Source: Dicyema japonicum
Lineage: Eukaryota; Dicyemida; Rhombozoa; Dicyemidae
Direction: 5' to 3'
NCBI GenBank assembly: GCA_011109175.1
Contig: RDEW01000009.1
Location: 67,735 to 131,734 of the forward strand
DNA: 64,000 nt
Shown in pieces: positions 43,409-54,919 of this stretch. Below the pieces are notes generated by a model that had not been told where the DNA came from, did no database searches, and saw only the letters and a list, made by a program, of their open reading frames with translations. Every line of letters begins with the position of its first letter. Position 1 is the stretch's first letter. The position numbers and the translations under genes are program-made.

Positions 43409-44826
43409 TTGATTTATTTTCTCCCTAAAGATGTATCCAAAGCAATATCAAATCAGAAAAAACAAACTCATGTGCCCAGACGGAATTCCTTTTATTCTGC
43501 TGAAACACTTGGGCCCAGCATCAATAAATGCATTATCAATCATCTACAACACATCGCTGAACATAAATACCATACCGACTCTATGGAAACTATCAAAATT
43601 CGACCAATATTGAAGCCGGGAAGACCGAAGAACGATCCCGCCTCTTACAGACCAGTTTCCTTTATATGTGTTTTGTCGAGGATCCTGGAGAAACTGGTCC
43701 TAAAAGTTATTCGCCCTTCTCTCTCACAACCTACATTCCAACATGGCTTCAAGGAAGGATTATCAACAACCTCCTTCCTAACAACATTAATGAAGTTCAT
43801 AACTGAAGGACACAAGAACAAGCCAAAACAGGAAAAATCGGTCATATGTACGATCGACATTCAAAAAGCTTTCGACCTGTCCCAAGGAAGATCCTCTTAC
43901 GAAAAATATTTTTGACAAAAATTGATGCACCATTAAAGTTATGGTTAGCAAATTTCGTAAGTGGACGCCGAGGGAAAGTATCCGTCGGAAACAAGAGTTC
44001 CAGATCGGGATTATTACCCAATGGTGTACCCCAAGGATCTCCTCTGTCACCAATCCTTTTTAATTTGTTTTTGAGTGATCTCCCGTACCTATGAATAATA
44101 ATGACATGCTACTTTCTTATGCCGATGACATAGTTGTCGCATCTAGAGACGTAAATGTCGAACATGCTAAAGAAAGGACTACAAGGAATACTAAATAACG
44201 TTGTGCGAAAATCGATTAAATGCATGTTCCGAAAAGTCAGCAGTCATTCTATTTACTAAGAATAGAAAGATGGGAACGCAAACAATTGATGTCACGTTAA
44301 ATGGAGTACCTATACCACAAAAGAAATCGCAGAAGATACTGGGAGTAACTTTTGATACTTTCCTCTGCTTCTCAGCCCATGTGGAATCTATCATATCAAC
44401 CTGTGCAAAGAAGATCAATTTTGCAAAGGCCTTCCTTTGGAACTGTGGAGGAATTTATCCGCCAGGTATCGGGACCCTCTACAAGCAGTATGTCGAGCCA
44501 ACAATAGGCTATGCATGTGCTGCATGGGGATCTAACCTGTCGGCAACAAACCTAGCAAAAATTCAAGAGATCCAGTCAAGAGCAAAAAATTACTAGAAAA
44601 ATATACAGATAAAAAATTGCCCCCAGAGCACTCGAGTCTATCATAGAGGCAATGGAGGCAATTTCAGAAGAGGAAAGGAAAAAGACCGCCCGTATAGAAA
44701 ATGCGTGGGATCACGGTCAGAGCATCGAGAAAAAATGGCCCGATTATTGAGAGATGCCGGGATCACCTGAATATTAGTTATTGGTTAAGACGGTGTTTCT
44801 TTGGCTTAAATAATAATAATAATAAA
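43409..44826 (+). mobile_element. L-B LINE: reverse transcriptase half with complete 3' end
   Basis: Plus-strand frames in sequence: MCPDGIPFILLKHLG, IRPILKPGRPKNDPASYRPV, SQPTFQHGFKEGLSTTSF, motif A CTIDIQKAFD, LANFVSGRRGKVSVGN, motif B LPNGVPQGSPLSPILFNLF, motif C LLSYADDIVVASRD, then KILGVTFDTFLCFSAHVE and EPTIGYACAAWGSN. The end reads RLLRDAGIT with TGA at 44767-44769 in another frame, then a tail of AATAATAATAATAATAAA near 44807. Five or more frameshifts are present; the endonuclease half is absent. It is a 5'-truncated jockey/I-type insertion and the reference 3' end for this family in the window. Confidence 0.85.
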
Positions 44827-45147
44827 AAATATTCCTGAATATTTTCAGGTTTAAACTTTCGATCTTTAGAATTTTCGTCAAAGAGATATCCTTTCAACTA
44901 AGGCTGAGCTTCCGCAACAACTTCGAAGGTATGAGTAAATTTCTAGAGAAAGATTTTCATTTGAGAAATCGAGAATAGTTAGTATACCAGATTATTGAAA
45001 CTTTTTGACATATAATTTTTTATATTGCACCGATCTGATGAAAATTCTAAGTTTTTTAATTGAATAATCGAATAGTTAGGTATTTGAAATCATTTCAATT
45101 AAAATCAAATCGTTTGAACTGATTTCGGTTTAACAGGATAACAACGA

Positions 45148-45300
45148 CATACACCCAAGAAAAAAAAGAAGTGAAGAGCATTCCTTGGTTCTCCCTCTAC
45201 GATTAGTTATTATAACTTTTCTTTACTTAAATAAAGTGTGTGTTCTGCACGAGCGAAACCCTAGGAATTTTACGTGCTTATGGCAACGCGGGAGGACTTA
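45148..45300 (+). repeat. dispersed repeat X, longest copy
   Basis: Begins near AAGAGCATTCCTTGG, then CCCTCTACGATTAGTTATTA, TTACTTAAATAAAGTGTGTG, TTCTGCACGAGCGAAACCC and TGGCAACGCGGGAGGA. The 5' part is shared with 3003-3105 and the 3' part with 33733-33860, so this copy links the other two. Confidence 0.65.
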
Positions 45301-45368
45301 CTTTTATTAAGAAAACAACATGGGAATATTTACTGATTCTTCGTCCTAAAAAATTCAAAATCGAAATT

Positions 45369-46190
45369 TTAATAATTAAAAATCGAATTAAAAGCTCTTA
45401 GGATATGTCTAAAGAGCTGCCATTTCGCCGAAGTAACTTTATTCCCAATCTTTGTTGTTTGAGTAATTCTATATAGCTCGTTGTTGGTCACTTGGTTTGG
45501 CCAGTAGACTCCCAAAAGAAGTCGTAGTTGTTTTCTGTGGAAAGAGTTGAAGTTTTCCAGTTTTTTGGTGGTTAGGCCCCAGGTCCCCGCGTTATAAAGT
45601 AGAATTGGTTCGATAAAGGAGTTGTACAACCGAATTCGAAGGCGAATGCCTATGTACTTTCGTCGCATCCAGATCTCCCACAATTTTTTGAAAGACGATC
45701 GCCAAAACTTTCCTGTGAATAACGTCCTCCGAGTCCCCGAGGAGAGATCAAACTTTCTTGCATATTCTCCACTTTTTCTCGTTTCTCGTCGTGCAACAGG
45801 ATATGCTAGTTCTTTCCGTTTTGTCTGGGTTTACTACCAGGGACCAGTACTCCAAGCCTTGAGGGATCACTTTTAGTATGTTTCCAGCGTATCCCTATCT
45901 CGGCAGACAAAATCAATATCATCGGCGTAGATTACCTCCATCACGTTAGAGAAACAATTTTTCGGCCAGGTCTGAATCCACTGACGTGGAAAAGATTTGG
46001 ATAAAAAAATTTCATTGAGGTCCCAGCCAAAATTAGATTTATTCCTACTACTTGTCATATATCTTGCGGCATCTGTGATGAATAAGACTAACTTTTTTCG
46101 AATCAGAGTAATTAAAAAGCGAGTTCCGTTGACTTGAGCTTTATCGCAAACCAGAAAAACATATTCCCCACTATTAAATAACTTCAAAAA
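45369..46190 (-). mobile_element. L-A LINE fragment (end of RT to C-terminus)
   Basis: The minus-strand frame 45683-45369 gives KYIGIRLRIRLYNSFIEPIL, LLYNAGTWGL, NSFHRKQLRLLLGVYWP and IGNKVTSAKWQLFRHILR. Near 45900-45930 the decayed motif C reads IYADDIDFVCRDRDT. The region corresponds to the last third of the L-A protein. The part between 45690 and 45870 is out of frame. Confidence 0.75.
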
Positions 46191-46412
46191 ATAACATTAA
46201 TTAATTCTGAATAGTATTTACTTCATATTTTGATATTTGGTTTTTACATATAGATTAGGATGACAATTCATTTGTATCATCTTGAAAAAGGCGTATGGGA
46301 GAAGGGTGTCATCTTGTAAATTGGAAAATTTGCCTCTTGTTACTTTCATAGCCCAACTTTTCAGTGTCGGTTATCTATGAAATGTTTGTGAACTCTGAGA
46401 AGGGCTGTTATG

Positions 46413-46694
46413 TTATGTTGTCCAATTAAGTCGCGTACGACCCTTGGAGATCTCATGAACGAGTTTCCTCCACTCTCCCCGATCCGTTGCAATTTGGAAT
46501 AGCCTTGATATAGGTATTCCCGTGACGTCTTCCACCGTGGATAGCCACCGAGTCCTCGGTCGGCCAGGTCTTCTCTTCCCAGTAATATTGTTCAGCATAA
46601 TGGTTCTTTCCAGGGAATCAGAGCAGACAACATGCCCAAAGTACGGCAATCTGTGTTTTACGATTCTTCCTTCTAGCGAAATGTTTGTCTCCAA
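46413..46694 (-). mobile_element. LINE C-terminal fragment, different subfamily
   Basis: A 93-codon minus-strand frame: EGRIVKHRLPYFGHVVCSDS, GKRRPGRPRTRWLSTVEDVT and DRGEWRKLVHEISK. This is the usual end of jockey/RTE-type polyproteins (GHV, then GKR..GRPR.RW, then R..WR.LV). It differs from the L-A ends at 58080 and 62400, so a second APE-type family is present. Confidence 0.75.
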
Positions 46695-46724
46695 GAAGGG
46701 CTGTACGTTTCTATAATTTTAAAC

Positions 46725-47214
46725 TCAAAAAATACTGTGCCCTTTTGAATGTCTTTTTGTAGAACAATGTTCATCAACAAAATTTTTTTTCTTAGAGAAC
46801 AACAGTCGAGCAATTAAACAAAATAAATTCCTCTCCCCGTCAATAAAAAACTCTGGGATTTTTTTTGCATAAAAAAAATTTTCTGTGAAATAGTCCTTTA
46901 CCCATACAACATACAATGCACGTCTTTTATAAATTTTTATTCTTAATTAATTTTAAATCATTTTATTTTTTTCAGCATGAAAATATTATGAAAGATAGGA
47001 AATATCAAAATCAACAATTAATATATCAACAACTTTATTTCCAAAAAACAGGATAAATATGAGTAGTTGTTACTTTTTTCACGTATTTGATTACCGCTTT
47101 TATGTAAACCAAAGAACTCTTAACAACTAACAAAGTAAAGTAATTTCACTGTAGGATTTACAACAAAAAGTAATATAAGGGAAACTTTCTAGAAATGTAT
47201 AGTTATAGTCTATA
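46725..47214. other. unassigned AT-rich stretch
   Basis: Nothing I can support. Confidence 0.4.
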
Positions 47215-47262
47215 CCTGGGGTCGGCAACCGTGGCTCTTTGAGTTTTTATGTGGCTCTTTAA
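47215..47262 (+). repeat. hAT-like terminal sequence, solo
   Basis: CCTGGGGTCGGCAACCGTGG followed by GTGGCTCTTTAAG resembles the terminal repeats of animal hAT (Charlie/ZBED-like) elements, which begin CAGGGGTCGGCAACC. I see no matching end or transposase nearby. Confidence 0.45.
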
Positions 47263-47599
47263 GTTATCAAAATTGATTATTTACACCACCAATAAAAACG
47301 AAAACATGAAAGCCACACCTTGGCTATAAAATAAACAAAGAAGGCACACTATTTTGAAAGCAAGGGATATTCACTACCGAAACGTTATATTGATGTTGTC
47401 CATTCTTATGATTTCGGTTATTTCGGGTTTATCTTGGTTTATGATTTTGAACCATTTACCCAATTTGTTTAGTGTATTTTTCACTATAGATCACAGGTGG
47501 CATTTTTTTATTTTTGAGCTGTTGCACACCGTTACCTATGGTCCACTATCGACCTTACTCCACAAAATCCGAATGGCTGGCTGACAGGTAGTTTCCTGC

Positions 47600-48420
47600 G
47601 GGATTTTTTAAGCGGTCCAAAGCGACAAATTCAAAACTTTGCGTATGTGCTTAACAATATGAGTGGACGTAGGCTTTTTAGTGATCCTTTTGGTTTGTTA
47701 GGATTTTGTATAAGTGTCAATATCCCGTTTCCCAGTGGTAGGACCTAGTTAGATGTAAACATTCCATTAAATATTGTCGTAATCGTTTCGAAGAGACGTA
47801 TAGGTCCATATTTCAGCAGTTCCGGGGAGATAACATCCGATCCAGCGCTCCCTTGATTCTTTAGTTTATTTCGCGCACTCAGAACTTCCTTGGATTTGAT
47901 AATTGTTTCCAGCATCAACGGTTCTCAGATGAAAGGGCCTAGTTCATAGCCGTTCACATCGAGCAGTTTTTCAAAATGAAAAGTAATCAATTCGATCTAA
48001 TCGTCTGCATTTGAGATAAATTTCCCCTTCCTATCAATAACATGTACTGTCGGTTTTTTCTTTCCTCGCATGAGTCTGACTGCAGCGAACAATTGTGCAT
48101 TGTCCTTTAGTGGCTCCAGCTCATTTAAATGTGCTTTATTAAGCCTCAATTATTTTCTTGATAATATTTGTCCGCTCGAAGTTTGTCTTCGATGTGCATA
48201 TCCGTCGTATTTAGTCTCTGTATACATAATTCTCGTAGTTGTTCTGCCAGTAATAAGGAGTCTTGGTGGGCCAGTGACATGTTTCCAGCTGTCCGCTGTC
48301 TCATTCCATGGTGGGTGTTTGCAGGAAGACAAATAATGCTTTTACTCTGGCCTCATAGGTCTTTTATAGTCATATTAGTCGGTAGTGTATTTAGATGGCT
48401 CTCAATTTGCTTTTGGTAAT
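47600..48420 (-). mobile_element. very old L-A LINE fragment
   Basis: DNA of 47830-47900 (TCCGATCCAGCGCTCC, then TTCTTTAGTTTATTTCGC) matches 12190-12240 of the good L-A copy (TCCGGCCCAGCACTC, TTCTTCAGTTTATTTATCGC), where it encodes the KNNKSAGPDNISPELL region. The flanking DNA keeps the order of L-A from the endonuclease/RT linker into the early RT, but no frame longer than about 90 codons survives. Confidence 0.6.
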
Positions 48421-48599
48421 TTATCCCCAGCAGCGGCTGAGACCCAAGCTTCTCAATCATGGGTATGATAGGGTGATGGCATTTTGCTTAGGTTTGGGTT
48501 CTTCTTGGAAATGTAGTATTTCTCAGGGAAAACTTGCCAAGAGCATATATACAGACCATTACACTAAAGAAAACTCTTGAAAGTATGTGTTGACTAAAC

Positions 48600-48842
48600 A
48601 TGGAATTAAAATTCAAGATAGCGAAATTTTCCCAGATGATTTATTTTTTTCCTGATCATGAGACGGAGAAATGGAAATTTAATGACGAAGCTTTGGATGA
48701 GAATACATATCCTCACAATATTTCTGATAAAACCGAGGAACAGGAGGACTATGAAATGATCCCCACTGAGACTGATAATGTGCTTGAAAATTCGAACAAT
48801 GAGCTAGAGACGAGTGATGGAAAAAAAGATCTTGGGAATTGA
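48600..48842 (+). CDS. acidic open frame, unidentified
   Basis: An 80-codon frame starting MELKFKIAKFSQMIYFFPDH, with an acidic C-terminal half (DKTEEQEDYEMIPTETDN). I recognise no domain. A chance frame or an exon of an unknown gene are both possible. Confidence 0.25.
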   Translation: MELKFKIAKFSQMIYFFPDHETEKWKFNDEALDENTYPHNISDKTEEQEDYEMIPTETDNVLENSNNELETSDGKKDLGN

Positions 48843-49576
48843 CCAATCCTGGAGCCAAAAGAAGATGTTAAGCTTTGTTTACTCTTAATTAGATGTTAAT
48901 TAGTTTTCTAATAAAAATGGGCACTATTTATCATCGACCCGCCATAAGAACAGGAATCATGCAGTAGGGGTTTGTCCTTAGTCCCACAAATGTAGTCAAT
49001 TTGAATGTATATTTTGACACTTTCGTTTGACTCCTGTAGCGACTGAATATATAAAGGGTTCCCATTCAAAATGGCCTCCAATTAATTTTCTCAGGTTGTG
49101 GATAAGTTCATCAATAAACATCACGAGATAATTTACCAAAGTCCTCGACATCTTTAGGTAAAAAAGTCATCTTTTTTAATATTTTTATTTAACTTTGAAA
49201 TGAAAGATTTATTTTCAAAAGGAAAAAAATAATTATAAATGTTAGTAGAAAATAAATTCAACTAAATTGAATATATATTCTATCGGATCCATATTAAGTA
49301 ACATTGTTCTTAAACAAATCTTAGTATATTCTCAGATAAAGCGATATATTTAGTTTTTCTAAGAATTTTTCTCCATTTTGTAATCTTAAGAATTGTATCA
49401 TTATGCCTTCTTTATCAATGTGGTATGTCCTCATATAAATTATCCAGATTATTCCAATAATTAATTGCAAATCTTGGAATTAATTAATTTTCTTGATTTC
49501 CGATATAATTGATCAAAAAATATTGATATAATGAATTTAGAATCGCAGGAATATCTGATCTCGACACTATCTAATC

Positions 49577-50901
49577 CAGAGGTTGTCAAACGGTGTGCCG
49601 CCTGCCAAATACAAATTTGAATAAATTTATATACATTTTTTGACCTAATTAATTTAAAAAGATAAATAAATTAAAATAATCATTTTTTATTATATATTAA
49701 ATGACATTTACATTGGTTAACCATTATTTAATAATTTTTTAATAACGTGCGCATCAACGGTTATGGGTAAATCAGTTCGTCTGTCTTATAAAGATTCTTA
49801 TTTGTCATTTGGATTTATATGCATAGATAAAAATAAACTACCTAAATGTCTAATTTGCATGGAAGTTTGGCAAATGATGCTATGGTTCCTAGCAAACTAA
49901 AGAGACATTTTACTTCCAAGCATCCGGACTATTCCGAAAAATCTGTGGATTATTTTATCCATTTGAAAAAACAACACAAGTATTATTTAGTTTTTACTAT
50001 GAATCGCAGATCTAGTCAAATGATGTTCAGTGAAACTTTTGTAAACACAAAGGAATCATTGAAATGTTCATACCTGATCTGAGAATTGATAGCAAAACAA
50101 CTAAAACCTCACACTATTGGTGAAAACTTGATAATCCCTGCTTGTCGTATTATTGCTCGGACAATGTTTGGTCTTAAATATGAACAAAAAATTAAAGAAA
50201 CTCGTTTTCATTACAACTTGATGAATCCACGGATATTGGTTTATTTTATATTTTAATTATAATAAGGATATAATGGTGAATTGTTACAGGGACTGATTAA
50301 TGAACATTTAATAATTTTGGAAAACAAAATGGATGCTTATTTTCCAGACTTAGAAATTGGAAAATTCGATTGGGTTATTGTTTTTTAAATATTTTTTAGA
50401 TACGAAATCCTTTTCTTGTGTCAGAATCAAAACACTTATCTGTTAAAGAAAATGAAGAACTTATTGCACTGTTTAATGATCGATCCTTAAAATTAATGAT
50501 GACGGAGTTAGACATTGGAGAATTCTGGATATATATTCGAAACATATATCCCAGTTTATCAAAACAAGCAATGACCATAATTTTACAGTTTTCAACGACC
50601 TATTTATGCGAAACAGGTTTTTCTACGATGCATAATATGAAATATAACAAACGTGAAAGTTTGAGAAACATTGATGCTGAAATGCGGGTGGCTTTGTCAA
50701 CCATTCGACCTGATATTGATGATATATGCAAAAACAATAATAATTAAGATTTCATTTCTATTATTAATAAAAATTTGGGCATTAAATTACCAATTTTTTA
50801 CTTAGTTTTACACATCTTAAAAATTTAATTTTTTAATGTGTGCCGTGGATTATTTTTTTTACGATTAGTGTGCCGCGGGAATTATTTTTTGAAAAGCTCT
50901 G
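49577..50901 (+). mobile_element. ZBED/Buster-type hAT transposon with 8-bp target duplication
   Basis: The element begins CAGAGGTTGTCAAACGGTG and ends GAAAAGCTCTG. It is flanked on both sides by ATCTAATC (49569-49576 and 50902-50909), a perfect 8-bp target duplication as expected for hAT. Removing element and one flank restores the MULE sequence GACACTATC.AATCAAAAGTG found at 8940-8965. It is 1325 bp long, too short for a full hAT, so it is internally deleted. Confidence 0.95.
49800..50747 (+). pseudogene. hAT transposase remnant (BED finger and dimerisation domain)
   Basis: The 5' part encodes a BED-type zinc finger: CLICMEVLANDAMVPSKLKR then HFTSKHPDY (C.2C...H.4H), with a frame change near 49860. 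A fragment IGENLIIPACRIIARTMFG follows. The 3' frame 50418-50747 is well preserved: FLVSESKHLSVKENEELIAL, FWIYIRNIYPSLSKQAM and LCETGFSTMHNMKYNKRESL, the C-terminal dimerisation region of hAT/ZBED5-like proteins, ending IRPDIDDICK. The catalytic middle is missing. Confidence 0.85.
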
Positions 50902-51389
50902 ATCTAATCAAAAGTGTTCTATACAGTATGTACAGGAATAAAAGAAAGGCATTTCGACAGTTTTACAAATCTATCGTTATTTTAAATCACATTTAACTTA
51001 TTTATGTCGTTGAAAAGTTCTAACTCCAATATTTTTTTGTTAATTTTTATCCTATATGGAACATGCAGCAATTTATCCGTGCGTTTGGAAATGACTTTTG
51101 AAAAAAGTTTATTGCTCCTTTTTAAAAATCTGAAACAATAACTCTTGGTTCTTAATCCGGAATGAGACGTTTAATTATTTAAAGCATTGTGTCATCAGGT
51201 ACGACCTGAGCACCTCCAATATGTGCTTTGTCCCTTCCTGTATTTTAAATGGTGCAGATTTTAAACTAGATTTACCTATTGGTTAACGAGAAACGGCATG
51301 CAATAGTGAATCAATTAAATAAAATATTCAAAAGTTTTATTAAAACGAAATCCCACTTTATTTAACAAACAATAAAAAGTTAATATATT

Positions 51390-51790
51390 TAATCAACAAC
51401 CTTCCTCGCCTGCCTGTTCGCCAGCATCCTCAGGCAGGTTCGATTCTGGTTGCTGAAACAACTCCGAGAGCGCCTTGTCTAATTGAACCCTCTGCCCATA
51501 TGGCATCTCAGGGCTCTGCCTCCTATACTCCAATGTCAGGCTCTCTAGGGTCCGCTTTAACACAGTGGACTGTAGACAGGCCTGGAGCTTCCTATCTACC
51601 CCAACTGCTTAAGATAACCCTTGTGGTACTTTGTTGCAATTCCTTCCCACGTCATTACTATAGAAATAACGAGGACCTTGCAACCAAGCACATCTCGTTT
51701 GCAAGAAAATCATACTTCCTTTTTTTCTCCACCTCCACAGTCTGCAAACGGTCTTGAACGTGATGTCAACTTCTATGATAAGGACTTGGC
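51390..51790 (-). mobile_element. R4-like (L-C) C-terminal fragment
   Basis: The minus-strand translation LIIEVDITFKTVCRLWRWRK, then FLQTRCAWLQGPRYFYSND, then VDRKLQACLQSTVLKRTLES and YGQRVQLDKALSELFQQPES, lines up with the plus-strand fragment at 62560-63050. IEVDIT is probably the E..D part of the restriction-like nuclease. Frameshifts occur near 51610. The DNA between the two copies is clearly homologous but in opposite orientation. Confidence 0.75.
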
Positions 51791-52360
51791 CAGTTTTTAA
51801 AAATCTAGCACTATGTGGAGCGTACACGTTAATGATTTTCATGTATCTATTAGAAGGGCACATATTATACATCCTGATTCGCAGGACACTGATCCTGTCA
51901 TTGACTTTCGAAAAATGATGTATTCAAGAACAAGATGGGCATGGACTGCAAAACCTTGTCCGTAACCGGGAAGAGAATTAGTTTGTAGATCCCATAGTGC
52001 TCACAGCATTCTTCAGACACCTTTGCTATGCAGGCATCCGATAGATATGTGGTACCTCTTTAAATCATCGCACTGTGTTTTTCTCATCCTTGTAATTGAG
52101 ATCCCCATGACGTTAAACGAAAGTAATTTAAGGCCGTCCAACTGAATCATATGTTTCTCAGACTGCAATGTAAAGATGCATGTCAACAGCTCAACCAAAA
52201 AGCAATTATCCTTGGAAATAACCTGAATAGACTGTAGAAGAGTTGAAATTCGAAGATGACCTACACTTATTAGAGTCAGAAGAGTACGACATCCAAAATT
52301 GTGTCTTTGCTGTTCATGTGGAGCTATGAGTATTATGACTCTCATAAAGTGCTATTTAGC
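51790..52360 (-). mobile_element. L-A endonuclease fragment; facing L-A tail at 52306-52360
   Basis: The minus-strand frame 52140-52013 gives LKLLSFNVMGISITRMRKTQ then DDLKRYHISIGCL, and 51850 gives MKIINVYAPHSARFL, equivalent to the endonuclease start of L-A. On the plus strand 52306-52360 has TTCATGTGGAGC, ATTATGACTCTC and AAAGTGCT, the L-A 3' tail, so two L-A pieces of opposite orientation meet here. Confidence 0.65.
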
Positions 52361-53179
52361 TGATTTTACTTAATTCTGTCCACGAGAGACTCCTACTCCA
52401 TTAAGGTCTCTATACTACACTTGGAATTAAAGTCACCGATATTTTTCCTATCAAAACGACTTTGCTCTCATAACCGAGTTGTGTTTATATTTTCAAGTAA
52501 GAGATAGTAAAGATTCTTCAACTCAGTTAAAGTCAGTCACGTCGTCTCAATTTTCGTTTATTAATCTTTCCATATGTAATTTTTAACAAGAATTGATAAA
52601 ATCGAGCATTATTGACTTTCTTTGAATATCGGGGCAATTTCTTTTAAACTTAACAGATTATGTTGTCTCTGATTTGACTTAACGGCAAAAGTAGAAAATC
52701 TATAAATCCAAAAAAGATCTCTGAGTTCAACCCATTCTACCAGACAGAAAAGACGTTAGCCATTTCTGCAAAATTGGTGAGATTTCCGATGAAATAATCT
52801 TCTTGCTAGCAGGTGTCACAAAGTTCTACCAAAAACATTGTTTATGTCGATTTTCGAAGATCCTGAATGACATGGATCCTTTTGGTTTCTGAATAGGAAT
52901 GACTGGTTACTGTTTCCGCAAAACAAAGGAAAATCCAGAGTTTGAAAATTTCCATAAGGCTTCTTAGCCCCTCTGGACTTGATTCTTAGATGGTAACTCA
53001 AATCCATTCGACCTCTTTCGATGATTTTTTACCTCCTGGCCGTATGAAGATGTGCTTTTCGTCTGCGCATTCTAGATATATTTTAGAACTTTCCAGAACT
53101 ATGAAGTTTTTTGAGTTTTTGACTAAAGACAAATTCGTTCCATCTATTTCTTTATATCTAAAATAAAAGAGACAGTTTG
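52361..53179. other. unassigned stretch
   Basis: I find no gene or known repeat. Confidence 0.35.
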
Positions 53180-53187
53180 ATCTGAGC

Positions 53188-53971
53188 CGAGGTTTTCAGA
53201 AAATAACTAATCGTATAAAAATTAATCCCGGCACTCATTAAAAATAAAAAAATTCAATTCTTTTCGGATACGTAAAAAGTGAGGAGAAAAATTGGTAAAT
53301 TTAATGGGCAATTTTTATCAATTTTCTAAAATAGAGAATTCGTTAATATGCAACAATGTCTAAGGATTCATCAAGTTGTAATAAAAAACGAGTTTTCTTA
53401 ATAGAAAATGATACATTGTTTTCAATATTCTCCGACAAAGAACCGACGAGAAACAGTGTTATCTGACAAAGGTATCTTTTTATTTTTTGTTCATATTTAG
53501 ACCAATCATAGTCCGAGCAATGATATGGAAAGCAGTGATTATCAAGTTTTCGCCAATGGTATGCGGTTTCAGTTCTTTTGCTATCAATTCAGAAATCAGA
53601 TGTGAACATTTCAATAATTCTGTTGAGTCCACAAAAGTCTAACTAAACAACATTTGGCTGGATCTACAATACATAGTAAAAACTTAATAATACTTGTGTT
53701 GTTTTTTTCAAATGCATAAAATAATCCACAGATTTTTTAGAATAGTCCGGATACCTGGAAGTAAAATGTCTATTTAGTTTGCTAGGAACCATTGCATCAT
53801 TTGCCAAAACTTCCAGCAAAATTAGGCATTGAGGTAGTTTCTTTTTATCATGTAAATCCAAATGACAAATAAGAATCTTTATGAAAGACAAACTTATTTA
53901 TCCATTTAAAAAATAAATATAAATTTATTCAAATTTGTATTTGACTGGTGGCACACTGATGACAATCTCTG
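53188..53971 (-). mobile_element. second hAT copy with 8-bp target duplication
   Basis: Flanks ATCTGAGC (53180-53187 and 53972-53979) are identical. On the minus strand the element starts CAGAGATTGTCATCAGTGTG and keeps the BED finger region (EVLANDAMVPSKLNRHFTSR at about 53820-53760) and IGENLIITAFHIIARTM near 53555. The other end (53188 onward, GAGGTTTTCAGAAAATAACT) matches the inverse of 50830-50901. At 784 bp it is a shorter deletion derivative of the same family as 49577-50901. Confidence 0.9.
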
Positions 53972-53979
53972 ATCTGAGC

Positions 53980-54919
53980 GAATATTGTGGTAAAACACAG
54001 TTTCCTTGCTATAGTGGTTTTAAATTGGTCGGTCAATGGAGAAGGGGTTCAAATATCTCATTTGACTTGCCTAACTAATCCCTCAAGCGTTGATGTGAGA
54101 GTGGATAGCTTTTAGCTCCGAAAGCTGCACCCAACAAAAGAATTCGGAAATCTTCATATTTAAGGTATATAGTTTATTGCAGAAGGTGTCTCAGAGGTAT
54201 TGCTTTTTTTCATATTCCATCTTTGTTTCACCAGGGCTATGATATCGCTACTGAGAAACGGCCAGCACGGGAATACACCACCTTGGGATGGATTTTCGAT
54301 CAGCGGAAATTATAATAGAATTAAAAAATGTCAGAGTAGTCTCAATTGAATTAAAATTTGTTACATCTTTGAAATTAACAACATTACTATTGAAATATAC
54401 AACATTTCCCACAGGTAAAGATAAAAATATTATGAAAAGCTCACAATTTTTATCGAAAGTATGAGAAATTACCTAAAAGATATAACAGGCCAAAGATATA
54501 GACAACCTAGACACATCCTAAAATTGGAAACCTCGAGAAAAGTATAAAGAAATCTAAAAGACCGGATAATCTGGTAAACGAAAATATAACTTTTTGTTTG
54601 AGTCTGCATTATAGTAATTACAGCATCAAGCCAGATCTCTATATCAGTACTATAACAATCCAAATCACACATCAATTTTATAGTCGCAGTTGACCAAGGA
54701 CTATCTTTCGCTAGAAAATTAAATAATAATTAGTATTATTGCCACAGGATAACTGGGTTAAAGAAAAAGAATCTCCCATCTAACAAATTAATTCAAGGCC
54801 GTCAAGGGGGAGAAAATTCAATAAATTTAATTATCACAAAATAATTTATTTTTTATAAAAGTCATGAAATATTTTATTTGAAAATTAATTTAATTATAAA
54901 TTCAAAATCTTGTTAGAAA
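53980..54919. other. intergenic, unassigned
   Basis: I can support nothing here; presumably it includes the promoter region of the ZYG11-like gene. Confidence 0.4.

Larger units (their letters stand above)
49057..51345 (-). mobile_element. MULE remnant, interrupted by a hAT element
   Basis: It starts at GGTTCCCATTCAAAATGGCC (the terminal sequence of the MULE at 7396-9914), followed by one AAAAAGTCATC unit. The transposase gene lies on the minus strand: DNA at 49250-49560 corresponds to 9377-8960 of the good copy and 50910-51320 to earlier parts, including the FLYWCH region (CACCTCCAATATGTG). The middle of the transposase is deleted, and the gene is split at 49577-50901 by the hAT insertion. 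The 5' terminal inverted repeat is missing; the copy ends at about 51345 against an L-C fragment. Confidence 0.85.
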
